34,223 nt of DNA from the NCBI GenBank assembly GCA_000613065.1, contig CBZS010000558.1:1-34223 (forward strand). The letters are read 5' to 3'. The notes under the pieces are model-generated. The model did not search any database. It was not told the origin of the DNA and was given only the letters and a program-made list of their open reading frames with translations. Within the stretch, counting starts at the first letter, position 1. Each line of letters begins with the position of its first letter. The stretch is from Richelia intracellularis. GTDB taxonomy: Bacteria; Cyanobacteriota; Cyanobacteriia; Cyanobacteriales; Nostocaceae. Position numbers and translations under genes: made by a program. Positions 1 to 8,891 of the stretch are shown piece by piece.

Positions 1-1258
1 TTGTGTCATTGCTGCTGAATCTCCTGCGGTAATTGTGCCAGGAATGTTGCGGCTCAAAAGTTTGTGGGGGGTAGCTAAGGGCATACCTGATGCAATTTTG
101 ACAGGAAGTGCCCTTTCAGATGTGTTGTTGTTGCTGACATTTAGCCTGTTGGTCAACTTTTTGGGAAAGGAAGGAGTTAAAAAATATTACTTTACCTGGA
201 GGAGTCACCTTAAATGCAATTCAGTTACTACCACTACAGGTTATTTTACAAATCGGATTAGGTTTTCTTTGTGGTTATTTAGCAGCTCGTTTATTAGTTT
301 ATGTTTTGGCAAAGCAAAAGTGGACACAAAATTCGATTCAAGATACTTTAATCTCAGCCTGTATAGCATTATTTACAGTAATTATAGCTAATATTTTTCC
401 CATTTTTCTGGCTATTTAGCCACTATGGCAATGGGATTTTTCCTGATAGAAATTGATGCACCATTAGCACGAAGATTGCGTGGTGGTTTTAACAGCTTAT
501 GGATAGTTGCTGAGATAATTTTATTTGTGTTGATGGGAGCAACAATTCAGTTACAAACTTTGGAAAAAACGCTGCTGTCTGGTGTATTAATTTTAGCGGT
601 GGGTTTATTCATTGGTCGGTCAATTGGTTGGTATCTTTCCACTTGGGGAAGTAATTGGAACTGGCGAGAAAAGCTGTTTTTGTTACCGGGAAATTCAGCT
701 AAAGCCACTGTACAAGCAGCTATTGGGGCGATTCCCCTAAGTCAAGGGATTGCAGGAGGAGAAATAATTTTAGCAATCGCAGCTTTATCTATTCTAATTA
801 CTGCACCTTTAGGAGCTTGGGCAACAGCTACCTTTGCCCCGAAATTATTACAAAAGGGAGAAGTAGATCCGACAAAATTAACGGTTGCTAGTCGTACCTT
901 ATTATTGGCTGCGGTGGACGGTTCCCCTTTAGCTGTGGAGGTCTTGAAAAAGGTAGGGGACTTAGCGAGACAGACAAATGGAGAAGCGATTATTTTATAC
1001 GTAATTACTGTCGTTGATGAATCTGTGGCGGAAAGACTGAGAACTCAAACCCAGCAATTATTGTCTGATATCCGCCATCAATTTATTACTACTACGGGAA
1101 ACATTCCCGAAGAGATTATTAATACAGCTCAAGAGTATGAAGCCACTGATATTATTATCGGTAAACGGGGATACCAGCCTTGCGAGAGGGTATTAATTGG
1201 TTCGGTTTCTCAAGCTGTGTTAGAAAGTAGCTCTATTCCTGTTATTTTAGTGGAATGA
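1..1258 (+). pseudogene. Cation:proton antiporter with C-terminal UspA domain, frameshifted, 5' end outside window
   Basis: Membrane exchanger of the Na+/H+ (CPA) type fused to a cytoplasmic universal-stress domain. Hydrophobic helices fill the part up to about base 870 (for example the SGVLILAVGLFIGRSIGWYL stretch). From about base 880 the UspA fold follows, starting TVASRTLLLAAVDGSPLA and ending with GSVSQAVLESSSIPVILVE. The frame open from the window edge runs to the A6 run at 179-184. The sense continues in the next frame (NITLPGGVTLNAIQLLP) until the T5 run at 403-407, where the first frame resumes (SGYLATMAMGFFL). One A gained and one T lost explain this exactly. The N-terminal part of the gene lies outside the window. 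It is a pseudogene, or two homopolymer errors in the assembly; either way the family call is firm. Confidence 0.8.
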
Positions 1259-1374
1259 TGATTCATTTTTAACTACTGTATAAATCTAGCAGAAACTGAT
1301 AGCCACATCAAATACATATAAATGGTGTAGAAATGTATAGAATCGTTTAAAGATATAAAATATATTTTTTTAAG

Positions 1375-2070
1375 ATGCGGACACTTTTAACACCTGACTC
1401 AATGCAGCTGTCGACTAAAGCAACTCAATGTCAGCCTTTAAAAATTATTGCCTTGGGGGATAGTCTAGTATATGGATTTGGAGATATAGAAGGTGGCGGT
1501 TGGGTAGAAAGATTGCGCCGCTGTTGGATGTCTCCAGATAGTGCAGGTCATGTACTATATAACTTGGGAGTACGTGGCGATCGCGTTCAGCAAGTGGCGG
1601 AAAGATTAGAAGTAGAATTTCGTCACCGGGGAGAGTTACGTAATCAAGTACCTGATTTGATTATTCTTTCTGTAGGGGTGAATGATTCGGCACGCTTGGG
1701 TCATAAAAATGGTAGAAACTATACTGATATTGATGTTTTTGAAACTCAGATATCGGCATTATTAGATCGAGCGCAGCAGCTTTGCCCCATACTATTTGTA
1801 GGTATGACACCTGTGAATGAGGCGAAAATGCCGTTTTGGGATTGTATATATTACAATCATGCCGACCAATATCAGTATAAGGAAGCCACAAAACTAGCTT
1901 GTTCTCAAAGAAATATTCCCTATTTAGATATATTTTCCCAATGGATGGAAAGGGAACAGGATTGCTTAGAACAGTGTATCAGTGAAGATGGTCTTCATCC
2001 CAATGCATTGGGTTATGAGAAATTATTAGCTGATGTTGTTAGCTGGGATGCGATCGCTCAATATGAATAA
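1375..2070 (+). CDS. SGNH/GDSL-type esterase or lipase-like hydrolase
   Basis: Intact 231-residue protein of the SGNH hydrolase superfamily (serine esterases acting on acyl or acetyl esters; substrate unknown). Block I is LGDSLVYGFG with the nucleophile Ser30. The block II glycine lies in NLGVRGD (63-69), the block III Asn in GVND (Asn103), and block V is DGLHPN with Asp205 and His208 completing the triad. No signal peptide is evident, so it is probably cytoplasmic. The start is uncertain: ATG 1375 follows an AT-rich stretch directly, and ATG 1402 (MQLSTKATQ) would drop nine poorly conserved-looking residues. It stands alone, 116 bp after the antiporter ghost on the same strand. A HIP1 site lies inside its last codons. 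Confidence 0.87.
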   Translation: MRTLLTPDSMQLSTKATQCQPLKIIALGDSLVYGFGDIEGGGWVERLRRCWMSPDSAGHVLYNLGVRGDRVQQVAERLEVEFRHRGELRNQVPDLIILSVGVNDSARLGHKNGRNYTDIDVFETQISALLDRAQQLCPILFVGMTPVNEAKMPFWDCIYYNHADQYQYKEATKLACSQRNIPYLDIFSQWMEREQDCLEQCISEDGLHPNALGYEKLLADVVSWDAIAQYE

Positions 2071-2229
2071 TATTTACATTTTATATTTTTCTGGCATTCT
2101 CTTGCGAAAAAGGCAATTGTATTACTGTATTTTTTGTACTAGTAAGTAATGACAAATACTAAATATTTAATATCTCACAATGACAAGTGATAAATTCATA
2201 ATTAGAATGAACTGTACACTAAAAATTCT

Positions 2230-2442
2230 ATGACTCCCACTTTATTTGGTCGTTGGCAAACCCGATTATTTCTACTTGCTAGTGTTGGTGTTTTAGTAAC
2301 CCTACCCTTTGCCATGGGTTTAGTAGTTTCTGGCGGCAGTCCTGCGTTATTTTTCTGGATACTGGGATACGTCGCACTTTTTGGTCTTGGCTGGGATGTT
2401 GTATACGACAAAATTAAAAAATCCTTATGGGATAGATATTGA
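2230..2442 (+). CDS. Small two-helix membrane protein, function unknown
   Basis: Seventy residues starting MTPTLFGRWQTRLFLLASVG. Two hydrophobic segments (about residues 12-34 and 39-60) are joined by a short glycine/serine turn, and the tail is basic and charged (YDKIKKSLWDRY), which suggests an inner-membrane hairpin with its C terminus in the cytoplasm. I recognise it only as the kind of conserved short membrane protein common in cyanobacteria and can give no function. The frame is intact, and the neighbouring gene upstream ends 159 bp away on the same strand. The ORF on the opposite strand over the same bases has no such hydrophobic pattern. Confidence 0.6.
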   Translation: MTPTLFGRWQTRLFLLASVGVLVTLPFAMGLVVSGGSPALFFWILGYVALFGLGWDVVYDKIKKSLWDRY

Positions 2443-2805
2443 CCCGCGGTATATCAATTATTTGTTGGTATTTGGGAAATGATATTTATTTTGTGTGGCT
2501 TGAAAGTGTTTGCTTTGTTAGCTCTTCCCATCTTAAAATAGTTTATACTGTGGGGAGATTTCTTCCTTCATTATAGTAATGTTTGGCTAGCAGTATTTAT
2601 CGCTTCTCACTCAAAGCTTGATGAGAATTCTATTTGTTCGTTGGCGTTTCTTTGGTGGTGAGTGGCTTTAAAAAATTATCTGTGTGGTTAATTCCTTAAT
2701 GCTAAACTATTTTTACATCAGTATTCGCAAGGCTAAAAATGTGGAATCAATCCAAAAGTAAAAGTCACTTCACAAAGTGTAAATTTAAATAGAATGAGTA
2801 ATTGA
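2443..2805. other. Gene-free stretch
   Basis: AT-rich intergenic DNA of 363 bp. I see no RNA gene, no known repeat and no convincing coding remnant. A 16-codon frame from an ATG near 2622 is too short to support. Confidence 0.5.
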
Positions 2806-3107
2806 ATGAATAAGTTTGAAATTGAGATAGACTTCGAGAAAGTAAATTTGTCTGAGTTAGAAACCGAGGAGGATTTTCGTACTGAGGCAAAAAAAATCTA
2901 CCTGCTGCACTTTTTAAATTTGGTGAAGCCGTAGCACTGAAAACCTGGGAAGAAATGCAACAAAAGGTTTCTGGAAAAGTTTCCCAGAGCGAAAAACGTC
3001 GATTTATTCAAGAAACAGGAAAAAATTATCAACGAAAGGCAAGTAACCGCGAAAGGCAAGAACTGGAAGATTATATAGTAGAGCAACTACAACAATATAA
3101 AAAGTAA
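2806..3107 (+). pseudogene. Small charged protein of unknown function, frameshifted
   Basis: ATG at 2806 opens a very acidic, lysine-containing frame (MNKFEIEIDFEKVNLSELE) that stops at a TAG just after 2930. The next frame continues a natural-looking sequence (LPALFKFGEAVALKTWEEMQ, then a Lys/Arg/Gln-rich helix ending VEQLQQYKK) to TAA at 3105. The switch falls in the A8 run at 2889-2896; one more A would restore about 100 codons. The product would be a charged, mostly helical cytoplasmic protein. I do not recognise the family; an antitoxin-like or regulator role is possible but unsupported. Confidence 0.5.
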
Positions 3108-3468
3108 TTTGTGTCTAAAATAGCTAAAAACAGAGTCAATGCTAAAGAAGAAGGAAGACATAAGAAGGAAGAAGTATTAATTACATGTACAATCCCCACA
3201 TAGCTAAATACAGAAAAATTTAGTTAGTTGCGAACGCCTGTTCTTGTGAAGTACAAATTACCTGCTGTGATTCTGGGTTTACCTGTACCCCCTCTAATCT
3301 TTCTCAGTCCATTACAACCTCTGGGACATTTAGCGCTGAGTTCTCCAGAAGGTAGGCTACAAAAATGGTACTTACCAAGTTCTATTTCTTCTCAATGAAC
3401 AACTAAGCATGAAAAATTAGCACCCTTATCACTTAGAGGATGTTTTAAAAGTGGAAGTGAATTACAAA

Positions 3469-4270
3469 TCATGCAAGTCCCCTGACCATGATACCTATCA
3501 TTGCAATGTAAATTAAAGTCTCAGAAGTTTCAGGTAGCCTTTCATAGTCCTTACTTAATTTTCTACACCAATTGAGCGACCCGAAAGTTCGTTGTACAAC
3601 CCAAGGTTTTGGTAAAAGGGTAAAACCCTTCTTTTCTAAGGGTCTGAGAACCACTTCCACAATCCAACGAAAAACATCGATTATCCAGTGGGCAAAATCT
3701 TCACCCCGAGATCCTCCATCGATCCAGATAGTGTGCAGTCTTTTAACTTTATCTTTCATCTGATAAACCTGCCAGAACGTGCACGTTTAGTTTAACCCCT
3801 GCACGTTCTGGCACACTTGGAGAAGTAACCAAGATTCGCAAAACTAGCCCTAACAAGTCAACCGTAATAAATCCCTTACGTCCATGTATTTGTTTTCCTG
3901 GGTCGAAACCAACATCCGTACAAATTATGGTTGCTGTTTCAACTGATTGGCTATCAAAGGCTGGTTCCGATGGACTTGGTTCTCGACTGGCTCCTACCCG
4001 AACCCATTGATATAGTTTGTCATGAACCTGAAGCCAACTACGGTCTTTGCGCCATCTTATGAAATAGCCATAGACTGTAGACCAAGGTGGGAAATCTCCT
4101 GGTAATGCCCGCCATGTACATCCTTGACACAGTAGGTATAAAATCGCGTTTACTACTGGGTACATACATGTTGTTGTACTTGGACGAACAACTGGTTTTG
4201 CCTCTGGAAACAGCTCGGGGATTAACTCCCACTGTTCCCACCTTAAATTGCTAGGATAATTCTTAGTCAT
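3469..4270 (-). pseudogene. IS5-family transposase, frameshifted
   Basis: Minus-strand DDE transposase in two frames. The N-terminal part (from 4270) has the helix-turn-helix-like MTKNYPSNLRWEQWELIPEL, then CQGCTWRALPGDFPPWSTVY and the first catalytic Asp in EPAFDSQSVETA, followed by GRKGFITVDLLGL. The C-terminal part has the second Asp in IWIDGGSRGEDF and the Glu region WVVQRTFGSLNWCRKLSKDY. The frames meet near 3755, where one extra A in a GAAAG string shifts the sense. A perfect 14-bp inverted repeat at 3770-3813 lies exactly at this damaged point. Inactive. Confidence 0.85.
3770..3813. repeat. Perfect 14-bp inverted repeat in an IS5 transposase
   Basis: TGCCAGAACGTGCA (3770-3783) and its exact complement (3800-3813) surround a 16-nt loop. 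The coding strand reads VPERAGVKL from one arm, which fits the family, while the other arm replaces the sequence expected next. Confidence 0.85.
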
Positions 4271-5044
4271 TTGCTCAGGGGGTGCTGTTTTCTATAATTA
4301 TCAGCATATGCCTTGTGAGCTTTTTTATCATACCTCCCACCTTTTAAAACATCTTCTTAGAGATAAAGCTCCATTTACTTGCTGTGAAACTGATAGTTCT
4401 TGTATAGACGAGCAAATCTTTGGTGATAATCGTGATAAAAAGGCACTGTTAACAGCAATAGATAGCAGTCTCAAGTATCTCAAAACACTAAGAGCGGTTA
4501 GGAGTTATAGAAATTATAAGATACCAGAAATCACCCGTGAACGCGTACAAAAAGTTTAATTAGATTTAGGCAAATATTGCTAAAGGTTGTCACAGCGAAG
4601 GAATTAAATACTGCGACCGCTAAAGAGTTTGTACTGTATCAATCAGTAGCTCAAAATGGGATAGGAAGAGTATTATTTACATTTTACTATGAGCCAATTT
4701 ATACAGCTAGTCGACTTCCCACTTCAGAATACCGTTATGCCGTTTATCGGTTACCCCCAAATCTAAGATCCTGCGCAAGACCCCACCCCACAAGATTAGA
4801 ATTAGAAGGTGCAGATGGTTTGCAAGGTTACCGTGGTAGATTAAAGGGATTGGAATTATTTTAGTTTCGCGATCGTTTAGAACCATATATGATTCTAATC
4901 CAGGGTTCTGGGAGACTAAAGCTCACCGATGGGACTCAAACCACCATAGGTTATGCAGGTAACGTTGCCCACCATTAAGAATCTATCCCACTAACAACAG
5001 AAAGTGATAATATGCCTGTTGAGTAAGAGGTGTTATATCATCTG

Positions 5045-5969
5045 ATGGCTAGACGTTTTAAAACACTGAGTAATTTGGAGTGGTCTTTGTTTGAGCATAT
5101 TTTCCCGAAACCGCCAGAAAAAAGCTAACGAGGAATGCCACATTCTTCATTTCGTTATGTACTCAATACCTTACTGTATATATTGATCACAGGGTGTCGT
5201 TGGTGTGACGTTCCAAAAGGAGAAATATGGGCATCAAAGAGCTCTGCACATCGATGGCTCAAACGTTGGCAGTTGGAGGGGACGTTAGAGGCTTTACAAG
5301 CACTAATATTGGGAATTGGACAAGAGAAAGGGTTAATAAACTGGAGTTATGGCGGGGTGGACGGGTCTTTTTCCCCCTGGGAAGGGCGGTGGTGATGATG
5401 TTGCTTACGGTGGAAAAGGAAAGGGAATTTTGGCGTTGCTGAATCAGGGGATGAATTAGGGTTTGAAAGCATTGAGAAATCGTTGAAAATTTAGTGAAAT
5501 CATCCCCTGATTCAGCAACGCCGGTATTTTAATACACACTCTTACTGAACGCTCAGGAATGCCTTTATCCAATTCCACCACACCTACCAATGGTAGTGAA
5601 ACAGATCAGGCTATACCACTTCTAGACAGTCTAAAGGTTAAGACCAACAAACGCGGTAGACCCCGTAAACCCCTGAAAGGGCTTGCTGCTGACAAAGCCT
5701 ACGATTCTAAGGATAAGCGCGCTGCTTTACGTAGACCTGGTATTAGGCCCAATGGCCCAAGCGGGTTTGGAAGACAAAGAAGAACAAGGCCAGACCCATT
5801 AAAATTTCCGTCTCACGTTTTCAACAAGAACTTTGTTTCCCATGGTTACAAAAAAAATATCGTCGTCTTGTTTGTTGTCACATGGGAAAGAATTTCAGTT
5901 TTTTTTGATGCTTTTTTGTCTCTTGCAACAATCCATATTTGGATTAACAAAATCACATTATTGGGATAG
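5045..5969 (+). pseudogene. IS5-family transposase, interrupted by a MITE
   Basis: Starts MARRFKTLSNLEWSLFEHIF, then a TAA near 5128, then FRYVLNTLLYILITGCRWCD, SSAHRWLKRWQLEGTLEALQ and the first catalytic Asp in YGGVDGSFSPWEG. The MITE at 5432-5522 separates GGKGKGIL from IHTLTERSGMPLSNSTTP. After it come KRGRPRKPLKGLAADKAYDS (second Asp) and, after another frame change near 5750, KYRRL...WERISVFFDAFLSLATIHIW. At least four lesions; inactive. The group differs from the IS5 element at 3436. Confidence 0.85.
5432..5522 (+). mobile_element. 91-bp MITE copy 1, target duplication GGAATTTT/GGTATTTT
   Basis: The two ends are exact complements over GGCGTTGCTGAATCAGGGG and beyond, so the copy can fold into one hairpin. 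Flanks 5424-5431 and 5523-5530 match at 7 of 8 bases. Removing the element and one flank restores the transposase frame (GKGILIHTL). Confidence 0.92.
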
Positions 5970-6439
5970 GATATTAAAAGTATTAGAAAAGAGATGATTC
6001 AATATGGGGTTCTCCCCAAACATGGAGTCACCATGCCTACCTACAATTTTAGATTATTTCCAACAATATCCCCAAGTTCTAAATACATATATCCCCCGCG
6101 ATCCTAGTTTTGTTTTTTTTCGAGGAAACATATGGCTCTTTAGCTAGTGGTTCTATTGCTGTTTCTCTAACCAAGGATCGTTCTATTGTTACGGATAAAT
6201 CCCTTATCCCTCCTGGAGCCTTAGCTCTAATTTGTGCTTAGTTACCATTCCCCAATGCTGGAGGTAAAATGGAACACTGCATCGTTCCCTATGTCCTTGA
6301 TCAAGACGCAGGAGGGGCAATAAAAGGTGCTTGCTGGTAGGGTGGATTATTTTACGGGTAATGGAAAAGTTGCTGGAGAAGGTGCTGGGGTCACTGTAGG
6401 TGCAGGACAATTTTATTACCCATTACTGAAGAAGTAAAA

Positions 6440-6530
6440 GGCGTTGCATAAGTGCGGGATCATTTCACTAAATTTTCAACGATTTTTCAATGGTTTCAAA
6501 CACTAATTCATCCCGCACTTATGCAACGCC
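6440..6530 (+). mobile_element. 91-bp MITE copy 2, target duplication AAGTAAAA/AAGTAAGA
   Basis: Both ends are of the GGCGTTGCATAAGTGCGGGAT type. Flanks 6432-6439 and 6531-6538 match at 7 of 8 bases. The target overlaps the mltA stop codon, so the element begins three bases after that gene ends. Confidence 0.92.
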
Positions 6531-6620
6531 AAGTAAGAAAGTATTCCTGATAAAAATGGTTTTCATCATAAATCCTCTAAGTTAAGATTTTCACCTCCCA
6601 TTAGTATCAACTTAACGATT

Positions 6621-6730
6621 AGTGTGAATTGATTGTTGAAATGATTGTAATTGCGTTGATAATTACAAAATCACAGTTTTGGAAGAGTTTCAAAACCCCT
6701 ATAGAATAAGATAAGTTTTGAATTCACACC
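6621..6730. mobile_element. Second MITE-like family, copy A (110 bp)
   Basis: Begins AGTGTGAATTGATTG and ends TGAATTCACACC, giving a terminal inverted GTGTGAATT. A copy of identical length lies at 15504-15613 and shares most internal bases (for example TTTGGAAGAGTTTCAAAA). No clear target duplication is visible. Confidence 0.75.
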
Positions 6731-6889
6731 GGACGTTACATACTCTAATTTCCAGATAAAAGCTGGAACTATATCTGAGTGTCGCTAAAGTGTAGTTGTT
6801 ATGACAAAAATAATATAAAAAAGAGTCTGTAACTATTGCCCATTCCCTGTTTAATAGCTCCACCAAACAATTTTCAAGAAGCCCTATTT

Positions 6890-8305
6890 ATGTTCCAAGC
6901 CACTCATCGTCGTCTTGCTCTGTGGTACACTGCCGTCACAGCTTTATTATTGCTGTTATTTGCTAGTGGAGTATACTTGTATGTCCGCAGTACCCTAATA
7001 GAAAGAATAGATGATACATTGAACCATGTGGCTGAGGTAGTGGAGCGATCGCTAGTAATAGAAGCAGTAAATTCATCTAGCGATAAGTTACGAATTAATG
7101 TGGAAGCAAGTTTTCGTGATAATGCTGACACGGTAGAAGATGACCACATTGACCTAGAATGGTTCAGCGCAACAGGAGAATTACTTTGGTCTACCCTATC
7201 AGAACCTCTGAATATTCCCATCCATACTAACCATACAGGGGAGACAGTACATATTCTGCGGGAACAGCAGGAAGAATGGGATGATTCTCCCCTGTTGTTG
7301 CGCCAAGTTACCCAACGGGTTGAAGTAGGAAGACAAATTTTAGGGTATTTGCGGGTAAGTCATCCGTGGTTTGAAGTTACCAAACCCAGCCGCCAATTAA
7401 TTCTGGATTTAGCTGTTGGTACGGGGCTAATGGTATTGTCGGTAGGTACAAGTGGGTGGTTTCTTTCCGGGAAAGCCATGGAACCAGTGTATGATTCCTA
7501 TCAACGATTAAAGCAATTTACCGCAGACGCTTCCCATGAGTTGAGGAGTCCTATTGCCTTAATTCAAACTAATGTCCAGGTAGCATTAACGGATTTAGAA
7601 TTTCCAGAAGCGCAGGGAGCTAATTCTGCCAACTATCGGCAACAATTAAAATTAGTGGAGAGATTAACTAAGCGTTTGGGGATTTTAGTTAACGATTTGC
7701 TGTTTTTAGCCCGTCAAGATAACCGTAGCGCAAGTAAGGAGTTTAACCCTTGTCCTATGGATGCTTTATTAATGGAAGTGGTGGAAGAACAACAATTACT
7801 TGCTAAGGAGAAACACATTCATCTATCCTTGCAATTAATTGATCCCCCTCCTTCTGTGAAGGAACCAGAATTAGTGGAAAATTGGTTTACCTGTAAAGGT
7901 AATTGGGATCAGTTAGCACGATTATTTACTAATTTGATTAGCAATGCCTTACATTACACACCTAATGGGGGTAAGGTAAGCGTGGAAGTAGCACAGATAG
8001 AATCAAATCATCGGGTTTCTGGATTGCGCCACAGCCATCATCAATTACAAATCAAGGTGAGGGATACAGGTATTGGTATTCCTGCAGGGGCTTTACCGAA
8101 ATTATTCGATCGCTTTTACCGTTTAGATCCCGCACGCACCCACTCACCGAGAGACAAGGTTACAGAAAATACCACAGGTTCTGGTCTAGGATTAGCGATC
8201 GCTCAAGCTATTGTAGAAAATCATCATGGACAAATTCAAGTGGAAAGCACTCTAGGTCAGAGTTCTACTTTTATGGTTATGTTACCAGTTGGAAAGGATT
8301 TGTGA
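6890..8305 (+). CDS. Membrane-bound sensor histidine kinase
   Basis: Two-component sensor. From ATG 6890 (MFQATHRRLALWYTAVTA) there are 471 residues; an upstream ATG at 6836 would add 18 residues unlike a membrane-protein start, so 6890 is preferred. Numbered from 6836: TM1 about 32-50, a roughly 135-residue periplasmic sensor region, TM2 about 190-210, the H-box FTADASHELRSPIALIQ with phosphorylated His234, the N-box NLISNAL (366-372), G1 DTGIGIP (410-416), the F-box LFDRFYRL and G2 TGSGLGLAIA (447-456). All catalytic boxes are intact. I see no response regulator beside it; upstream lie MITEs and the mltA ghost. It resembles the RppB/NrsS-like kinases of cyanobacteria, but this naming is inference. 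Confidence 0.9.
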   Translation: MFQATHRRLALWYTAVTALLLLLFASGVYLYVRSTLIERIDDTLNHVAEVVERSLVIEAVNSSSDKLRINVEASFRDNADTVEDDHIDLEWFSATGELLWSTLSEPLNIPIHTNHTGETVHILREQQEEWDDSPLLLRQVTQRVEVGRQILGYLRVSHPWFEVTKPSRQLILDLAVGTGLMVLSVGTSGWFLSGKAMEPVYDSYQRLKQFTADASHELRSPIALIQTNVQVALTDLEFPEAQGANSANYRQQLKLVERLTKRLGILVNDLLFLARQDNRSASKEFNPCPMDALLMEVVEEQQLLAKEKHIHLSLQLIDPPPSVKEPELVENWFTCKGNWDQLARLFTNLISNALHYTPNGGKVSVEVAQIESNHRVSGLRHSHHQLQIKVRDTGIGIPAGALPKLFDRFYRLDPARTHSPRDKVTENTTGSGLGLAIAQAIVENHHGQIQVESTLGQSSTFMVMLPVGKDL

Positions 8306-8364
8306 TGAGAATGGAGAATATTAATTAATAGTTGATGTTTGTACAAATTACCACTTCTCACCTT

Positions 8365-8466
8365 GGGGTTGGATAAGTGCGGGATGAATTAGCGTTTGAA
8401 ACCATTGAGAAAGCATTGAGAAATCGTTGAAAATTTAGTGAAATCATCCCCTGATTCAGCAACGCC
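8365..8466 (+). mobile_element. MITE copy 3, asymmetric ends, no target duplication
   Basis: The left end is a mutated ATAAGTGCGGGATGA type (GGGGTTGG for GGCGTTGC) and the right end is the CTGATTCAGCAACGCC type. Length is 102 bp because of an 11-bp tandem duplication (TTGAGAAAGCA). Flanks CTCACCTT and TAATATTT do not match. Confidence 0.85.
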
Positions 8467-8876
8467 TAATATTTATTCCGGAAGGATGCTCCATTATCGC
8501 TACAGGTTCTGCTCCTACGCCTCCTACCATAAATTAAAATCCGAGCTTTTCATAAAACACCCTTGAAGCTTCGAGGCTTTTCACCCGAATTCCAATATGG
8601 TTAATTATTCTAATTAGCTTAACTTTAGCCCTCAAAATAGTATTACTCGAAATGGTATCAAACGTTTCGGTGAAAGTTTGTCAGCAAATTTGAAAATAGT
8701 GCCGTTAACTTCCTCTGCGAGTTTTTCCATGCTTATAGATCTTGTTATGACCACACAGAAGACTTTTCATTATTTTGAGACTATTTCGAAAACGTAGTTA
8801 TCTTATATACTGGCATGCTTTGTTCATACACTAACCTTATTATAAATCTCAAATTTCAATGTATTACGGAGTTTAA
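8467..8876. other. Gene-free stretch
   Basis: About 410 bp without an open frame or repeat I can name. It may hold eroded coding DNA, but nothing is recognisable. Confidence 0.45.
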
Positions 8877-8891
8877 ATACACCTCTTGATT

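Larger units (their letters stand above)
3436..4356 (-). mobile_element. IS5-family insertion sequence inside mltA (921 bp, target duplication TTA)
   Basis: Terminal inverted repeats GAGGATGTTTTAAAAG (3436-3451) and its near-complement CTTTTAAAACATCTTC (4341-4356) differ at one base. The flanking duplicate is TTA (3433-3435 and 4357-4359). Deleting the element and one TTA joins mltA in frame (LAPLSL + RDKAPFT), which proves the boundaries. A 3-bp TNA target and a single DDE transposase fit the IS1031/ISL2-like groups of IS5 as I know them; subgroup not certain. Confidence 0.9.
4983..5969 (+). mobile_element. Second IS5-family element inside mltA, itself carrying a MITE
   Basis: The ends carry CTATCCCACTAAC (from about 4983) and, inverted, CTATCCCAATAAT (ending about 5969). 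The exact borders and target duplication cannot be fixed because the IR bases overlap the possible target. It splits mltA between the GYAGNVA coding segment and the later C-terminal third. Without the 91-bp MITE and its 8-bp duplication the element is about 890 bp. Confidence 0.75.
3246..6437 (+). pseudogene. mltA: Membrane-bound lytic murein transglycosylase A (MltA), broken by two insertion sequences
   Basis: MltA cleaves peptidoglycan glycan strands to 1,6-anhydro products. Pieces read in order: a GTG start with a signal-like hydrophobic N terminus (3246-3395), then TTKHEKLAPLSL up to the first IS. After that IS come RDKAPFTCCETDSS, DKKALLTAIDSSLKYLKT, FTFYYEPIYTASRLPTSEYR, RLELEGADGLQG and KLTDGTQTTIGYAGNVA up to the second IS. 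The C-terminal third resumes at about 6040 (TILDYFQQYPQVLNTYIPRD, IVTDKSLIPPGALAL, VDYFTGNGKVAGEGAGVTVG) and ends LLKK at TAA 6435-6437. Further damage: TGA at 3396, a missing A in the run 4549-4553, TAG at 4862, and several stops and frame changes after 6100. Removing both elements leaves about 425 codons, the usual size. The gene is dead. Confidence 0.88.

Noticed and set aside
1841-1859. Small palindrome in the SGNH hydrolase gene as another inverted-copy scar
   Set aside because: Only 7-bp arms, AT-only core, and the gene is intact; expected by chance.
2622-2672. Short frame MRILFVRWRFFGGEWL
   Set aside because: Sixteen codons with no supporting context.
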